In this document: piece by piece, positions 1 to 7,689 of the stretch | Numbering within the stretch: position 1 is the first letter of the stretch | How the letters are laid out: the number at the start of each line of letters is the position of its first letter | From: Promethearchaeota archaeon | Lineage (GTDB): Archaea; Asgardarchaeota; Lokiarchaeia; Sigyniarchaeales; SOKP01 | DNA: 17,890 nt | Direction of reading: 5' to 3' | NCBI GenBank assembly: GCA_030612905.1 | Contig: JAUWNA010000007.1 | Location: forward strand, 1 to 17,890 | The notes under the pieces: model-generated | The model's input: only the letters and a program-made list of their open reading frames with translations | What the model was told of the DNA's origin: nothing | Database searches by the model: none | Position numbers and translations under genes: made by a program

Positions 1-200
1 TTTTTTTAATTATATTAAATAAGAATTTATTTTTATAATGTTGTTAATAGTAAAACCTAAAAACCAAATTAATCAATTCCTTATAGAAACTTAACATTTT
101 TAAAATTATACAAAACCAAAATAAAAAAAGGTTTTTATAAGATTTAATTCTATTATTTTTTAGTACTGTATTTTAATAAGTTTTAATAATAAAGGTTGTG

Positions 201-209
201 AAAAAGGAG
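201..209 (+). promoter_or_regulatory. Shine-Dalgarno sequence of aIF1
   Basis: AAAAAGGAG lies just upstream of the conserved aIF1 N-terminus. Its spacing is normal only for a start near base 217, where the codon is GAA, and it is 1 base from the ATT at 211. It supports translation beginning here but does not resolve the start codon. Confidence 0.55.
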
Positions 210-210
210 T

Positions 211-558
211 ATTAAAGAAGAAGACATTTGTCCGGTATGTAGTTTTCCGAAAGACCTATGCATATGCGATAGTTTAAGCGCAGATGAACAGCAAATTATT
301 ATCTCTAACGATCGAAGGAAATGGGGGCGTGTGGTTACAGTTATCACCTTCGAAGGAAATATAGACGCAAACTTAAAGGATATCCTTACGCAAGCCAAAA
401 AGAAATGTGCTTCTGGAGGAACTGTTAGAGGAAATTTAATCGAACTTCAAGGCGACCACAAGTTCAAGTTGAAAAAATTTTTAATTGACTTGGGCTTTCC
501 TGAAGAAAATATTATCATTCGACAAGGGATGATGAAGAAACCATATAGAAAACGATAA
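211..558 (+). CDS. Translation initiation factor aIF1 (SUI1 family), non-standard start
   Basis: Archaeal homologue of eIF1, which binds the small ribosomal subunit and keeps start-codon selection accurate. The frame is open from the TGA at 199-201. It encodes an N-terminal zinc knuckle (ICPVCSFPKDLCIC, Cys7, Cys10, Cys17, Cys19 counting from base 211) and then the SUI1 core with CASGGTV, IELQGDH and LGFPEENI. This is the full architecture of aIF1, about 115 residues. There is no ATG, GTG or TTG before the zinc knuckle. An ATT at 211 would give MKEEDICPVC, the usual length, but it lies only 1 base after the AGGAG at 205-209. The first standard start, GTG at 331, would delete the zinc knuckle and the first part of the core, so I reject it. 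The product is certain; the exact start is not. Confidence 0.9.
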   Translation: MKEEDICPVCSFPKDLCICDSLSADEQQIIISNDRRKWGRVVTVITFEGNIDANLKDILTQAKKKCASGGTVRGNLIELQGDHKFKLKKFLIDLGFPEENIIIRQGMMKKPYRKR

Positions 559-590
559 AATAATAATAGCGACACAATAGTTCATTTGCA

Positions 591-608
591 TTTTTTTTAT
601 TCTATTTT
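591..608 (+). terminator. Possible U-tract terminator after aIF1
   Basis: A run of eight T (591-598) followed by more T-rich sequence sits about 35 bases after the aIF1 stop codon. Archaeal transcription commonly ends at U-tracts without a hairpin. In DNA this AT-rich the run could be chance. Confidence 0.3.
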
Positions 609-638
609 AATATAAAAAAAGAGATAAATTAGATTTCG

Positions 639-1076
639 ATGAGTGCAATATTTTACAAGGTAATTTTTAAGGGGATTAAAGGAGATAAAAATGAATCGCA
701 TTCATTAACTTTTAAAAGCATAATCTCTGATAAACCGATTAATATTCCTTCTCAATATTTTTCGTCTCTAAAAATATTAAGTCAAAAGCGTAAAAATGTA
801 ATAAATTTTCAAAACATTCGAGAAGTAATAAAAAGCGGAGATGTAGCTATAAATTATAATTTTAATTATTATATTGTTATTCTCTACACATCCTTATTAG
901 ATGGAAAAAAGGAAGGTTTTTTAATTGGGAATGTAAAAAAACTAGGAGATATTTTAATTGGTATTTGGCCGTTTAATCAACCATATACTCAACTTACCTC
1001 AGATATGATTTTAGAAAAGTTAGATGTTCTAATCAGTAGCGAGAATTTTAAAAATATAAGTGTTATTTATTCATAA
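639..1076 (+). CDS. Unrecognised 145-residue protein
   Basis: I do not recognise this protein. It starts at an ATG with no clear Shine-Dalgarno sequence, 80 bases after aIF1. It appears to be a small alpha/beta protein without membrane segments, signal peptide or cysteine clusters. It begins with a strand-like stretch (IFYKVIFKGIKG), has a basic middle (KILSQKRKNVINF) and then alternating hydrophobic strands (NYYIVILYTSLL, KEGFLIGNVKKL, ILIGIWPF). The uninterrupted length and ordinary composition suggest a real gene. It ends 27 bases before the convergent PfkB kinase stop. Position after aIF1 is the only context and does not suggest a role. Confidence 0.6.
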   Translation: MSAIFYKVIFKGIKGDKNESHSLTFKSIISDKPINIPSQYFSSLKILSQKRKNVINFQNIREVIKSGDVAINYNFNYYIVILYTSLLDGKKEGFLIGNVKKLGDILIGIWPFNQPYTQLTSDMILEKLDVLISSENFKNISVIYS

Positions 1077-1103
1077 AGAAATCTACTATTAACCCTATAA
1101 ACT

Positions 1104-2039
1104 TTATAAGAAAGTATCATCATTCTTCTTTAAGAATTCTACCAACTCTTTTTCTTTAGGCATGCCAGATCTCGCTCCTAATTTTTGGATCTTCAAAGAA
1201 GCTGCTGCATTTCCGTATTTACAAGCTTTCTCCAAATCCCAACCTTTAATCCAATAAGCTAGAGAAAATGCACCATTGAATGTATCTCCTGCCCCTGTAG
1301 TATCAATAATATGTTTAATATCGTAAGTTGGTATCCTTTTTTGAAAGTCATTTGTGGTTATTAGCGCCCCTTTACTTCCTAATGTAATAATTACAATAGG
1401 AATCCCTTTCTTCACTAAAATATTAGCTGCTTTTTCAGGACTATCACTGTTCGTTATTGATTTTGCCCCTTCTTTATTTGGAATTAAAATATCAGCATTT
1501 AATAGGATGTTTTTTAAATTTTGCCAACCTCTTTGCGCAATTTGGGATTCTAAATCAATACTAATTTTAACGTTATTTCTTTTAGCAATTTCAATGGCCT
1601 TTTCAGTAACTTCTTGATGAATCATTGTAGTATGTAATAGCTTAGATTCTACAATATAAGATTCATTTAAACAATTAGCATCTATTTTTGTTGTTTGCAT
1701 GTGAGGAGATTGAATTATTGACTTTTCCCCCTTAGCAATAAATATAAAATTAACAGGCGTTTTTTTATTTGGCTTCTTTACAATAAAAGTTGTATCTACC
1801 TTTTCTTTAACGAAATCATCAACCAAGAAATCACCATACGAATCATCTCCAACAGCACCTATAAATCCGCACAAGCCCCCCAATCTAGCTACTGCTACTA
1901 AATAATTAGCTGTGACACCGCCCGAAAAATAGTTTTCGCTTAACGCATCTATTTTTCCATCAGGTTTTGGAAAGTATGGTATTTCGGCAACCCAATCTAA
2001 AACCACTTCGCCTAATCCAACAATATCAACATGTTTCAT
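1104..2039 (-). CDS. PfkB/ribokinase-family sugar kinase
   Basis: ATP-dependent cytoplasmic kinase that phosphorylates a sugar, nucleoside or related alcohol; the substrate cannot be read from sequence. The N-terminus has the family substrate-binding features (GLGEVVLDWVAEIP, then FSGGVTANYLVAVARLG). The C-terminal half holds the diagnostic PfkB motif DTTGAGDTFNGAF around residues 245-257, with the catalytic Asp in GAGD, preceded by ILIPNKEGAK and ITLGSKGAL. The length, 311 residues, is normal for the family. It starts at ATG with no clear Shine-Dalgarno sequence. RPA lies about 90 bases upstream on the same strand, with a T-run between them, so the two are probably separate units. Confidence 0.9.
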   Translation of the reverse strand: MKHVDIVGLGEVVLDWVAEIPYFPKPDGKIDALSENYFSGGVTANYLVAVARLGGLCGFIGAVGDDSYGDFLVDDFVKEKVDTTFIVKKPNKKTPVNFIFIAKGEKSIIQSPHMQTTKIDANCLNESYIVESKLLHTTMIHQEVTEKAIEIAKRNNVKISIDLESQIAQRGWQNLKNILLNADILIPNKEGAKSITNSDSPEKAANILVKKGIPIVIITLGSKGALITTNDFQKRIPTYDIKHIIDTTGAGDTFNGAFSLAYWIKGWDLEKACKYGNAAASLKIQKLGARSGMPKEKELVEFLKKNDDTFL

Positions 2040-2100
2040 GATTCTTATCTAAAAACTAATAATTTTTAAGATAATTTATGAAATAGAAGCAAAAATTAAT

Positions 2101-2117
2101 AAAAAAGCTTTTTTTTT
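2101..2117 (-). terminator. A/T palindrome downstream of RPA
   Basis: AAAAAAGCTTTTTT (2101-2114) is a perfect palindrome in the gap between the RPA stop and the PfkB start. On the minus strand it supplies a U-run after the RPA gene and may end its transcript. AT-rich chance is possible. Confidence 0.35.
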
Positions 2118-2129
2118 ACAAAATTTTAT

Positions 2130-3854
2130 TTAAGTCAAGATTTCCTTCATACTATTATCTAATTCTTCTTCCACATTGATATCCTTAAAATCTGAAGCAA
2201 CAATTTCATAGGAATCACTAAAATCATTAAATTTTACTGATCCTCTAATCATAATATCTCTTCCAACGATTTCAGTAGAGAAATTTTCTAATAATTTTTC
2301 ATAATCTGGAGTATCTTTAACTTTTATAATTGTATCAGCGTTCTTTCCAATTAATTTTTCTGCTGCGTCTCCGATAAATGTAGCCCTAATTTTACCGCTT
2401 TCATCTTCAACAAAATGACTAACAATCATTGTAAGTTTAGTATTACCTTTTTGGTCGCATTTACAATTATCAATTTTTCTTCTACAAGTTGTACAAGCTT
2501 CGTAGAAATGGATTTTTTTTAAATCATTAGAAATAATCCCCTTTATTTCAAAAAACCCAGATGATTGTATCGAATTAATTTCAGTAAAATTTTTTGAAAA
2601 AGTTCGACGCTTTTCTTTTGATGGAGTTTCTGAGATTTTTAGATTGGGGATGTTTAAATCAATTTTTTCTGTACTAGAGTCATTTTGAATTGTTGCTTCG
2701 ATTTTTTGCCAATAATTACTGAATTTTAACTCAACATTTTTCAATAAAATGCCATCTCCGTTTTTTAAAGACTTCGATAATTCATCTGCTTTTTCTCGCC
2801 AAGCATTAATCCTTATTGTATCTGTATCATCGCTTACATTAAAACTTAATAAAGACACTTCATCTCCGGTTTTTAATGATATTTTTCTTAAATCATCTAT
2901 AGTCATTATAATTCCTTGAAACGATATGTAACCCTTTTCTTTTTGAAGGTTTTCGATCTTATCAATGAATTTTGCCTTTAGATCTATTTCTTTATCTTTT
3001 TTTGTAATAACTGTTCTAGGCGTCGCGTGCAAATCAATTGCATTTTGCGCATAGTTACTTTTTCTAGGTATTATGTTAGTAAGTGAAATAAAATCGCCAT
3101 CTTCAACATTTTCTATTTTTTCAATATCATCGTTCCAAAAACTAATTCTAATCTGTCCTGTCGAATCTCTCAATGTTAAGGAACAAACCCTACCGCTTTG
3201 TCCATCTTTCTTAATAAATTCTTTTATTGGGAATTTATTCATCACTTTTCCTTCAGTTGATATAGATCCTAAATCATCATTGATATTCTGTATTTGTCTA
3301 AACTCTTCTTTAATTTTTGGATACTTTTTATAGTCAACATCCTCTGGTGCCAAAATTATTTTACTAAATCCTCCAACATGAATCTCTATTCCATCAAATC
3401 TTCCTTTTTTTGCATTACCATTTAAGATTTTAACAATTTCATTTTTTTCAAAGCGTTCGTCTTTAAAAATGCTCACTTGGTCATCCCATAAAACAATTCG
3501 AATGTCACCGGTATTATCACGTAACAAAAACGATCCTACATGTCCAGTTTCTCCACTACTTTTTTTGAAACTATTAACATGATAGATATCCTTAATTCTA
3601 CCAACTATCACAATATTTTTCATATTTAATGTAATATCTGAGATATTTAACTCAATGTCATTCAAAAGTTCCTTATTTTCACTCGTCACATCTACTCCTA
3701 ACTCTTTAGCAATTACAAACAAAGCTCCTTCGTCTGAGATTAAACCCTTAAGTTCTTCTTTTTTTTCTTCTACTAAGCTTTGAATATCAGTTCTAGATAG
3801 ACCAGTATCCTCAATAATTTTATTAATATATGCTTCCGTTTTCATTTCTTTCAC
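2130..3854 (-). CDS. Replication protein A, multi-OB-fold single-strand DNA-binding protein
   Basis: Binds single-stranded DNA in replication, repair and recombination. The 574-residue chain starts with the N-terminal module typical of methanogen-type archaeal RPA (SDEGALFVIAKELGVDV, about residues 40-56). Three OB folds follow at about 75-170, 195-285 and 305-395; each carries a GxxFLLRDNTGDIRIVLWDD-like strand pair (SLTLRDSTGQIRISFWND in the second). The last OB fold, about 430-565, holds a zinc site with CTTCRRKIDNCKC. One chain carrying four OB folds plus zinc resembles the large RPA of methanogens and eukaryotic RPA70, not crenarchaeal SSB. The start may be the GTG at 3854 or the ATG three codons later (3845); neither has a clean Shine-Dalgarno sequence. 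Confidence 0.88.
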   Translation of the reverse strand: MKEMKTEAYINKIIEDTGLSRTDIQSLVEEKKEELKGLISDEGALFVIAKELGVDVTSENKELLNDIELNISDITLNMKNIVIVGRIKDIYHVNSFKKSSGETGHVGSFLLRDNTGDIRIVLWDDQVSIFKDERFEKNEIVKILNGNAKKGRFDGIEIHVGGFSKIILAPEDVDYKKYPKIKEEFRQIQNINDDLGSISTEGKVMNKFPIKEFIKKDGQSGRVCSLTLRDSTGQIRISFWNDDIEKIENVEDGDFISLTNIIPRKSNYAQNAIDLHATPRTVITKKDKEIDLKAKFIDKIENLQKEKGYISFQGIIMTIDDLRKISLKTGDEVSLLSFNVSDDTDTIRINAWREKADELSKSLKNGDGILLKNVELKFSNYWQKIEATIQNDSSTEKIDLNIPNLKISETPSKEKRRTFSKNFTEINSIQSSGFFEIKGIISNDLKKIHFYEACTTCRRKIDNCKCDQKGNTKLTMIVSHFVEDESGKIRATFIGDAAEKLIGKNADTIIKVKDTPDYEKLLENFSTEIVGRDIMIRGSVKFNDFSDSYEIVASDFKDINVEEELDNSMKEILT

Positions 3855-4018
3855 TACTTTTAAAAGGTTTGTTTATTCAAAGATAATTTTAGAATTAATA
3901 CTTTAAAAATAAAACTATTTAATAATTAATTAATCACTATTAAAAAAAAAAAAGGGTACTTCATATTGGTAATTTGTTGATTTTATCTTAGAAAAAATAA
4001 AAGTTTTAAGTCGAAAAG

Positions 4019-4762
4019 ATGAGTAGTTTTAAGATCATACCCGTAATTGATGTGTTAAATTCTGAAGCAGTCCATGCGATAAAAGGAGAGCGAGAGAGAT
4101 ACAAACCGTTAAAGGCAGTTTGGATAAATAACTGTGATCCAATAAAAATAGTTAAAAAATTAAAAGATGATTATGAAATCAATGATATATATATTGCCGA
4201 TTTAGATGCAATTATCAAAAAAGAACCTAATTTTAAGTTATTAGAAAAAATTTTAACCATACCAAATGTTAAAATCATTATTGATCCAGGAATTTTGTCC
4301 ATAAATAATGTTAAAATATATTCTAAATATAACATAGATACATTAATTTTAGGATTAGAGACGATAAAAAACTTGAAAGTCATTTCCAAATGTTTAAAAA
4401 TTTATGGTAAGAATAAAACCATTGTAAGTATAGATATGTACAACGAATTAATTCAAACCAATATAAGAGAATTACAAAATCAGAAACCAATTGAAATTAT
4501 AAAGAAGATCGAAAATTTAGGTGTTGAGAAAATAATTCTACTTGATCTTTATAAAGTAGGACAAAAGTTGGGTGGAATACCGCAGTTATATCAAGAAATA
4601 AGGGATGAATTTATGGGAAATATAATAGTTGGAGGCGGAATTAAGGATATGGCTGATATTAAATTATATAATCAGCATAATTTCTCAGGAGTACTAATAG
4701 GGACCGCTTTACACGATGGAACTATTAAAATTGATAAAATAAGAAAGTTTAATCAAAGTTAA
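4019..4762 (+). CDS. HisA-like TIM-barrel protein (archaeal proFAR-isomerase-related)
   Basis: A (beta/alpha)8 barrel related to HisA/HisF, belonging to the archaeal and methylotroph branch whose reaction is not established. The first strand has IIPVIDVLNSEAVHA with the catalytic-type Asp, then a family-specific GERERYKPL loop. The fifth strand has VSIDMYN with the second Asp. Phosphate-binding strands end in IIVGGGIKD and GVLIGTALHDG. No histidine gene is nearby, so histidine synthesis is unlikely. In H4MPT-using methylotrophs, relatives of this protein lie with one-carbon cofactor genes, and mfnB is the next rightward gene here. A role in cofactor synthesis is therefore my inference. It starts at ATG without a clear Shine-Dalgarno sequence; its last 4 bases overlap the convergent RING gene. 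Confidence 0.8.
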   Translation: MSSFKIIPVIDVLNSEAVHAIKGERERYKPLKAVWINNCDPIKIVKKLKDDYEINDIYIADLDAIIKKEPNFKLLEKILTIPNVKIIIDPGILSINNVKIYSKYNIDTLILGLETIKNLKVISKCLKIYGKNKTIVSIDMYNELIQTNIRELQNQKPIEIIKKIENLGVEKIILLDLYKVGQKLGGIPQLYQEIRDEFMGNIIVGGGIKDMADIKLYNQHNFSGVLIGTALHDGTIKIDKIRKFNQS

Positions 4763-5289
4763 TCAATAAAAATCACACCAGAACTTGAGACATTTAAAGA
4801 TTTTTTACAAACTGGACAAGCATGTTTCATTCTAACCCAATCTATGAAATGTCCTTTATGTGCTTTCGCTTCACAAATTGGACAACCAGTCACTTCATCG
4901 AAAATTTCAATGTTCTTCCCACAAACTGTACATTTCGTTTTGGAGGCAGTAGATATTCTAATAATTTCCTTTTTTATATCAAGCACAACGTTTTCAGTAT
5001 TTTCGGCAGTAGGATTAATCTGTTTTAATTCCGTTTTGGTATCAACACAAAAGATAGTTCCTTCGCTATCATCCTTTTTATTGCCAATCCAAACAACCTT
5101 GCCCTTGAAATAGCTGGACCCTTGATTTTCTAAAGAGAGGTTCAATCTTCGATCTTCCATTACAAATGTTTGAATAACTTTCGTGTATTTTAACCAATCT
5201 AAATTTAATGATATTTGTTTAATAACTTCAAATGGCTCTCTAAATACTTCATTTGTTATGTCTATTTTTGTGATTTCTTTTGGGGACAT
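4759..5289 (-). CDS. RING-type zinc-finger protein, 176 residues
   Basis: The C-terminal 60 residues form a RING-like cross-brace: Cys120-x2-Cys123, Cys136-x2-Cys139, His144-x2-His147 and Cys158-x2-Cys161. Trp151 lies four residues after the sixth ligand and Pro159 sits in the final CPVC, both usual in E2-binding RING fingers. The ligand order CCCCHHCC differs from classical C3HC4 and C3H2C3. Residues 1-110 form an uncharacterised domain rich in predicted beta strands. Asgard archaea are known to encode ubiquitin, E1, E2 and small RING proteins, so an E3-like role is plausible, but no ubiquitin or E2 gene is in this window. A non-ubiquitin zinc scaffold is the alternative. It starts at ATG with no Shine-Dalgarno sequence, possibly leaderless. 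Confidence 0.75.
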   Translation of the reverse strand: MSPKEITKIDITNEVFREPFEVIKQISLNLDWLKYTKVIQTFVMEDRRLNLSLENQGSSYFKGKVVWIGNKKDDSEGTIFCVDTKTELKQINPTAENTENVVLDIKKEIIRISTASKTKCTVCGKNIEIFDEVTGCPICEAKAHKGHFIDWVRMKHACPVCKKSLNVSSSGVIFID

Positions 5290-5507
5290 AATAAATTCAT
5301 AATTTTTTTGATAATTTAATAATAATTATTTAATTTAAATTTTTATATCATTTGTTCTTTATATGTTTTAATTTAATTACAAATATCTAAAAATAAAAAA
5401 ATATTTTAGCTTGATAATATAAAATAACTATTATTAAACGCATTTATCTATTAAGATAAGTAATTTTTAATCGTTTCATTCAAAATTACATTTAAATTCG
5501 AGTGATT

Positions 5508-6242
5508 ATGCAAAAAAGAATAAAATTGTTGATAAGCCCTAAAGACATTGAGGAAGCAAAGGTTATAGTTCAATTTAAAGACGTGAATTATATCGATTGC
5601 AAAAATCCAAGCGAAGGTTCTCTTGGAGCAAATTTTCCTTGGATTATAAAAAAAATGAAGAGCTTAATTCCTCCTAATAGCTCTCAATTATTGAGCGCAA
5701 CGATTGGAGATTTTCCTAATTTACCTGGTTCAGCTTCGTTAGCAGCTCTAGGTGCTGCCGTATCGGGGGCAGACATTATTAAAGTGGGGCTTAAAGGACC
5801 AAATACCGAAAAAGAAGGTATAAATTTAATGACTAAAGTTGTAAAAGCTGTAAGAGATTATGATATGGATATAAAGATCGTCGTAGCGGGTTATGCCGAT
5901 AGAATACGGATGAGTTCATCACCCGATTTTTTATCCATTCCTACTATCGCAGAAAAATCTGGTTCTGATATTGCAATGCTTGATACATACATCAAAGATG
6001 GAAAAAATTTGTTCGATTTTTTAGATGTTAAACAATTAAAACAGTTTAGAGATAAATCAAAAGAGCTAAACCTTGAAGTTGCTCTAGCTGGAAACTTATT
6101 ACTAGATTCAATCCCTAAAATAAAAGACATCTCGCCTGATTTAATTGGCGTTAGGAGCGTGGTTTGCGAAGGATATAACCGAAATCATGGAATGATTAAA
6201 GGGTATCTTATTGAAGAATTAAAATCGGAATTATATAATTAA
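5508..6242 (+). CDS. mfnB: (5-formylfuran-3-yl)methyl phosphate synthase MfnB
   Basis: Makes the furan ring of methanofuran: it condenses two molecules of glyceraldehyde 3-phosphate into (5-formylfuran-3-yl)methyl phosphate. It is a TIM barrel using Lys chemistry. Family hallmarks are LLISPKDIEEA at the start, YIDCKNPSEGSLGANFPW (about residues 25-42), SATIGDFPNLPGSASLAALG, SGADIIKVGLKG, VVAGYADR, IAMLDTYIKDGK and LIGVRSVVC. The length, 244 residues, matches methanogen MfnB. I chose the ATG at 5508, with GTGAT at 5502-5506 acting as a short Shine-Dalgarno sequence; GTG at 5502 is the alternative. A GNAT gene follows after 7 bases. Its presence implies methanofuran or a related C1 carrier, hence an H4MPT-type C1 pathway. 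Confidence 0.93.
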   Translation: MQKRIKLLISPKDIEEAKVIVQFKDVNYIDCKNPSEGSLGANFPWIIKKMKSLIPPNSSQLLSATIGDFPNLPGSASLAALGAAVSGADIIKVGLKGPNTEKEGINLMTKVVKAVRDYDMDIKIVVAGYADRIRMSSSPDFLSIPTIAEKSGSDIAMLDTYIKDGKNLFDFLDVKQLKQFRDKSKELNLEVALAGNLLLDSIPKIKDISPDLIGVRSVVCEGYNRNHGMIKGYLIEELKSELYN

Positions 6243-6249
6243 GCCTTTT

Positions 6250-6774
6250 ATGAGAGAAATTCAAATAGACGATTCAGATATCAGTATAAAAGAAGCAAAT
6301 AAAGAAGATTTAATTGACTTGAATCTGTGTGCTAAAGAATTTTTACAACTAATTGAAGATTTTAATATCAATTTTATAAATCACAAATATTTTACATTAA
6401 CGGCATATTATAAGAAGCTTTTAGTGGGAATTTTAGTTGCGGAAGAAAAAAATAACACGGTTGATTCATTAGAAAAAATTGTGCCTAAAACAAATCTCTA
6501 TCTAATATATGTTAATCCAAATTTCAGGAAAAACCATATTGGAAAAAAAATATTGATAAACTACTTAAGCGTTCAAAAAAAAAAAGGAATTGCTTCTATT
6601 TTTGTAGAATTACCTCATAAATATAAAAAAGGGATTCAATTTTTTCAACATAATAAGTTTCATCAAATTAATAAAGTGAAAGATAAAATTATTTTAGAAA
6701 TTAATTTATGGAACGATTTTGGAATTAGATCCTCTGAATTTATATCAAATAATCTTAGTGATGTATTTAATTGA
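6250..6774 (+). CDS. GNAT-family N-acetyltransferase
   Basis: Transfers an acyl group from acyl-CoA to an amine; the substrate is unknown. Residues 10-90 form the N-terminal GNAT half (ISIKEANKEDLIDL). The acetyl-CoA pyrophosphate loop is seen in YVNPNFRKNHIGKKILINYL (about 112-131), matching the R/Q-x-x-G-x-G/A signature with I-G-K in the last part. The following strand and FFQHNKF are also typical. It starts at ATG 7 bases after the mfnB stop, so the two genes are probably co-transcribed. Whether it acts on a methanofuran-related amine or on a ribosomal protein cannot be told. The length of 174 residues is ordinary. Confidence 0.82.
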   Translation: MREIQIDDSDISIKEANKEDLIDLNLCAKEFLQLIEDFNINFINHKYFTLTAYYKKLLVGILVAEEKNNTVDSLEKIVPKTNLYLIYVNPNFRKNHIGKKILINYLSVQKKKGIASIFVELPHKYKKGIQFFQHNKFHQINKVKDKIILEINLWNDFGIRSSEFISNNLSDVFN

Positions 6775-6859
6775 ATATTATCTGAGAAACACCTTTAAAT
6801 TTTTTAAATAAGCGTTCTATTTAATAACATTATTTTGGTTACATTAATAAACTAAATTT

Positions 6860-7684
6860 ATGTACAATAAAGAATTAGGAATTATCGGTATTGGAAAAAT
6901 CGGTTCTGCCTTACTAAAGAGATTAATTTCTACGAATACTCTTAATAAAAATGAAATTATTATTTTTGATATAGATGAAGACAAAAGAAATATTCGATCT
7001 AAAGAATTTAATGTTGAAATTGCTGAAAGTAATGCGGATTTAGTGCGCTCATCCAAATATATTTTAATTGCTGTTATTCCTCAAGTAATAGATAGCGTTT
7101 TATGTGAAATTGGCTCAATAATTACAGAACAACAAACAATTATTTCTATAGCAGCGGGAATTTCTCTTACTCACATTACTAAATTTATTAATAACCCAAT
7201 AGGATTAATAAGAATTATGACAAACTCTCCAGCACTCATAGGTGCTGCAGCAACGGCAATAGCATACAATGAAAACATCAAAGATTACCAAATAGATTTT
7301 GTTAAAAAACTTTTTAATGCTGTCGGTATAGTAGTAGAATTAGATGAAACTCATTTAGATGCGGTTACAGGACTATCTGGAAGCGGCCCCGCCTATATTT
7401 TTATTATTATTGAAGCATTAGCTGATGGTGGCGTGAAAATGGGCTTACCTAGAGCTGTATCTCTAAAATTAGCTGCTCAAACTGTTTTAGGTTCCGCAAA
7501 ACTATTATTAGAAACAGGTAAACATCCCGGGGAACTGAAAGATATGGTTGCCACGCCTGGAGGAACGACGATCACTGCAATACATGAAATTGAATCAGCT
7601 AAACTGAGAGCCACCATGATTAGAGCAGTAGAATCAGCTACAATAAAATCAAAATCATTAAATTCTGCAAAAAATAAAAATTAA
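6860..7684 (+). CDS. proC: Pyrroline-5-carboxylate reductase
   Basis: Catalyses the last step of proline synthesis, NAD(P)H-dependent reduction of pyrroline-5-carboxylate. The N-terminal Rossmann motif is GIIGIGKIGSALLKRL, followed by an acidic end to the second strand (IIIFDIDEDK). The family signature region is clear: GLSGSGPAYIFIIIEALADG (about residues 170-190), then GLPRAVSLKLAAQTVLGSAK, HPGELKDMVATPGGTTITA and the C-terminal helix. The length, 274 residues, is normal. It starts at ATG without a Shine-Dalgarno sequence. It ends 5 bases from the convergent pantoate kinase stop, so the two share a very short 3' boundary. There is no other proline gene in the window. Confidence 0.95.
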   Translation: MYNKELGIIGIGKIGSALLKRLISTNTLNKNEIIIFDIDEDKRNIRSKEFNVEIAESNADLVRSSKYILIAVIPQVIDSVLCEIGSIITEQQTIISIAAGISLTHITKFINNPIGLIRIMTNSPALIGAAATAIAYNENIKDYQIDFVKKLFNAVGIVVELDETHLDAVTGLSGSGPAYIFIIIEALADGGVKMGLPRAVSLKLAAQTVLGSAKLLLETGKHPGELKDMVATPGGTTITAIHEIESAKLRATMIRAVESATIKSKSLNSAKNKN

Positions 7685-7689
7685 TTTTT

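Noticed and set aside
1..198. Gene remnant or repeat at the left edge
   Set aside because: AT-rich sequence without a coding frame; likely just the aIF1 upstream region.
331..558. Short aIF1 starting at GTG 331
   Set aside because: It would drop the zinc knuckle and the first part of the SUI1 domain, both clearly encoded upstream in the same open frame.
3073..3333. Hydrophobic antisense frame within RPA
   Set aside because: Ser/Phe-rich composition is the expected complement of the Lys/Asp-rich RPA coding strand.
5290..5501. Possible small gene or regulatory RNA in the gap upstream of mfnB
   Set aside because: Only AT-rich sequence without an open frame, stable GC-containing stem or C/D box motifs.
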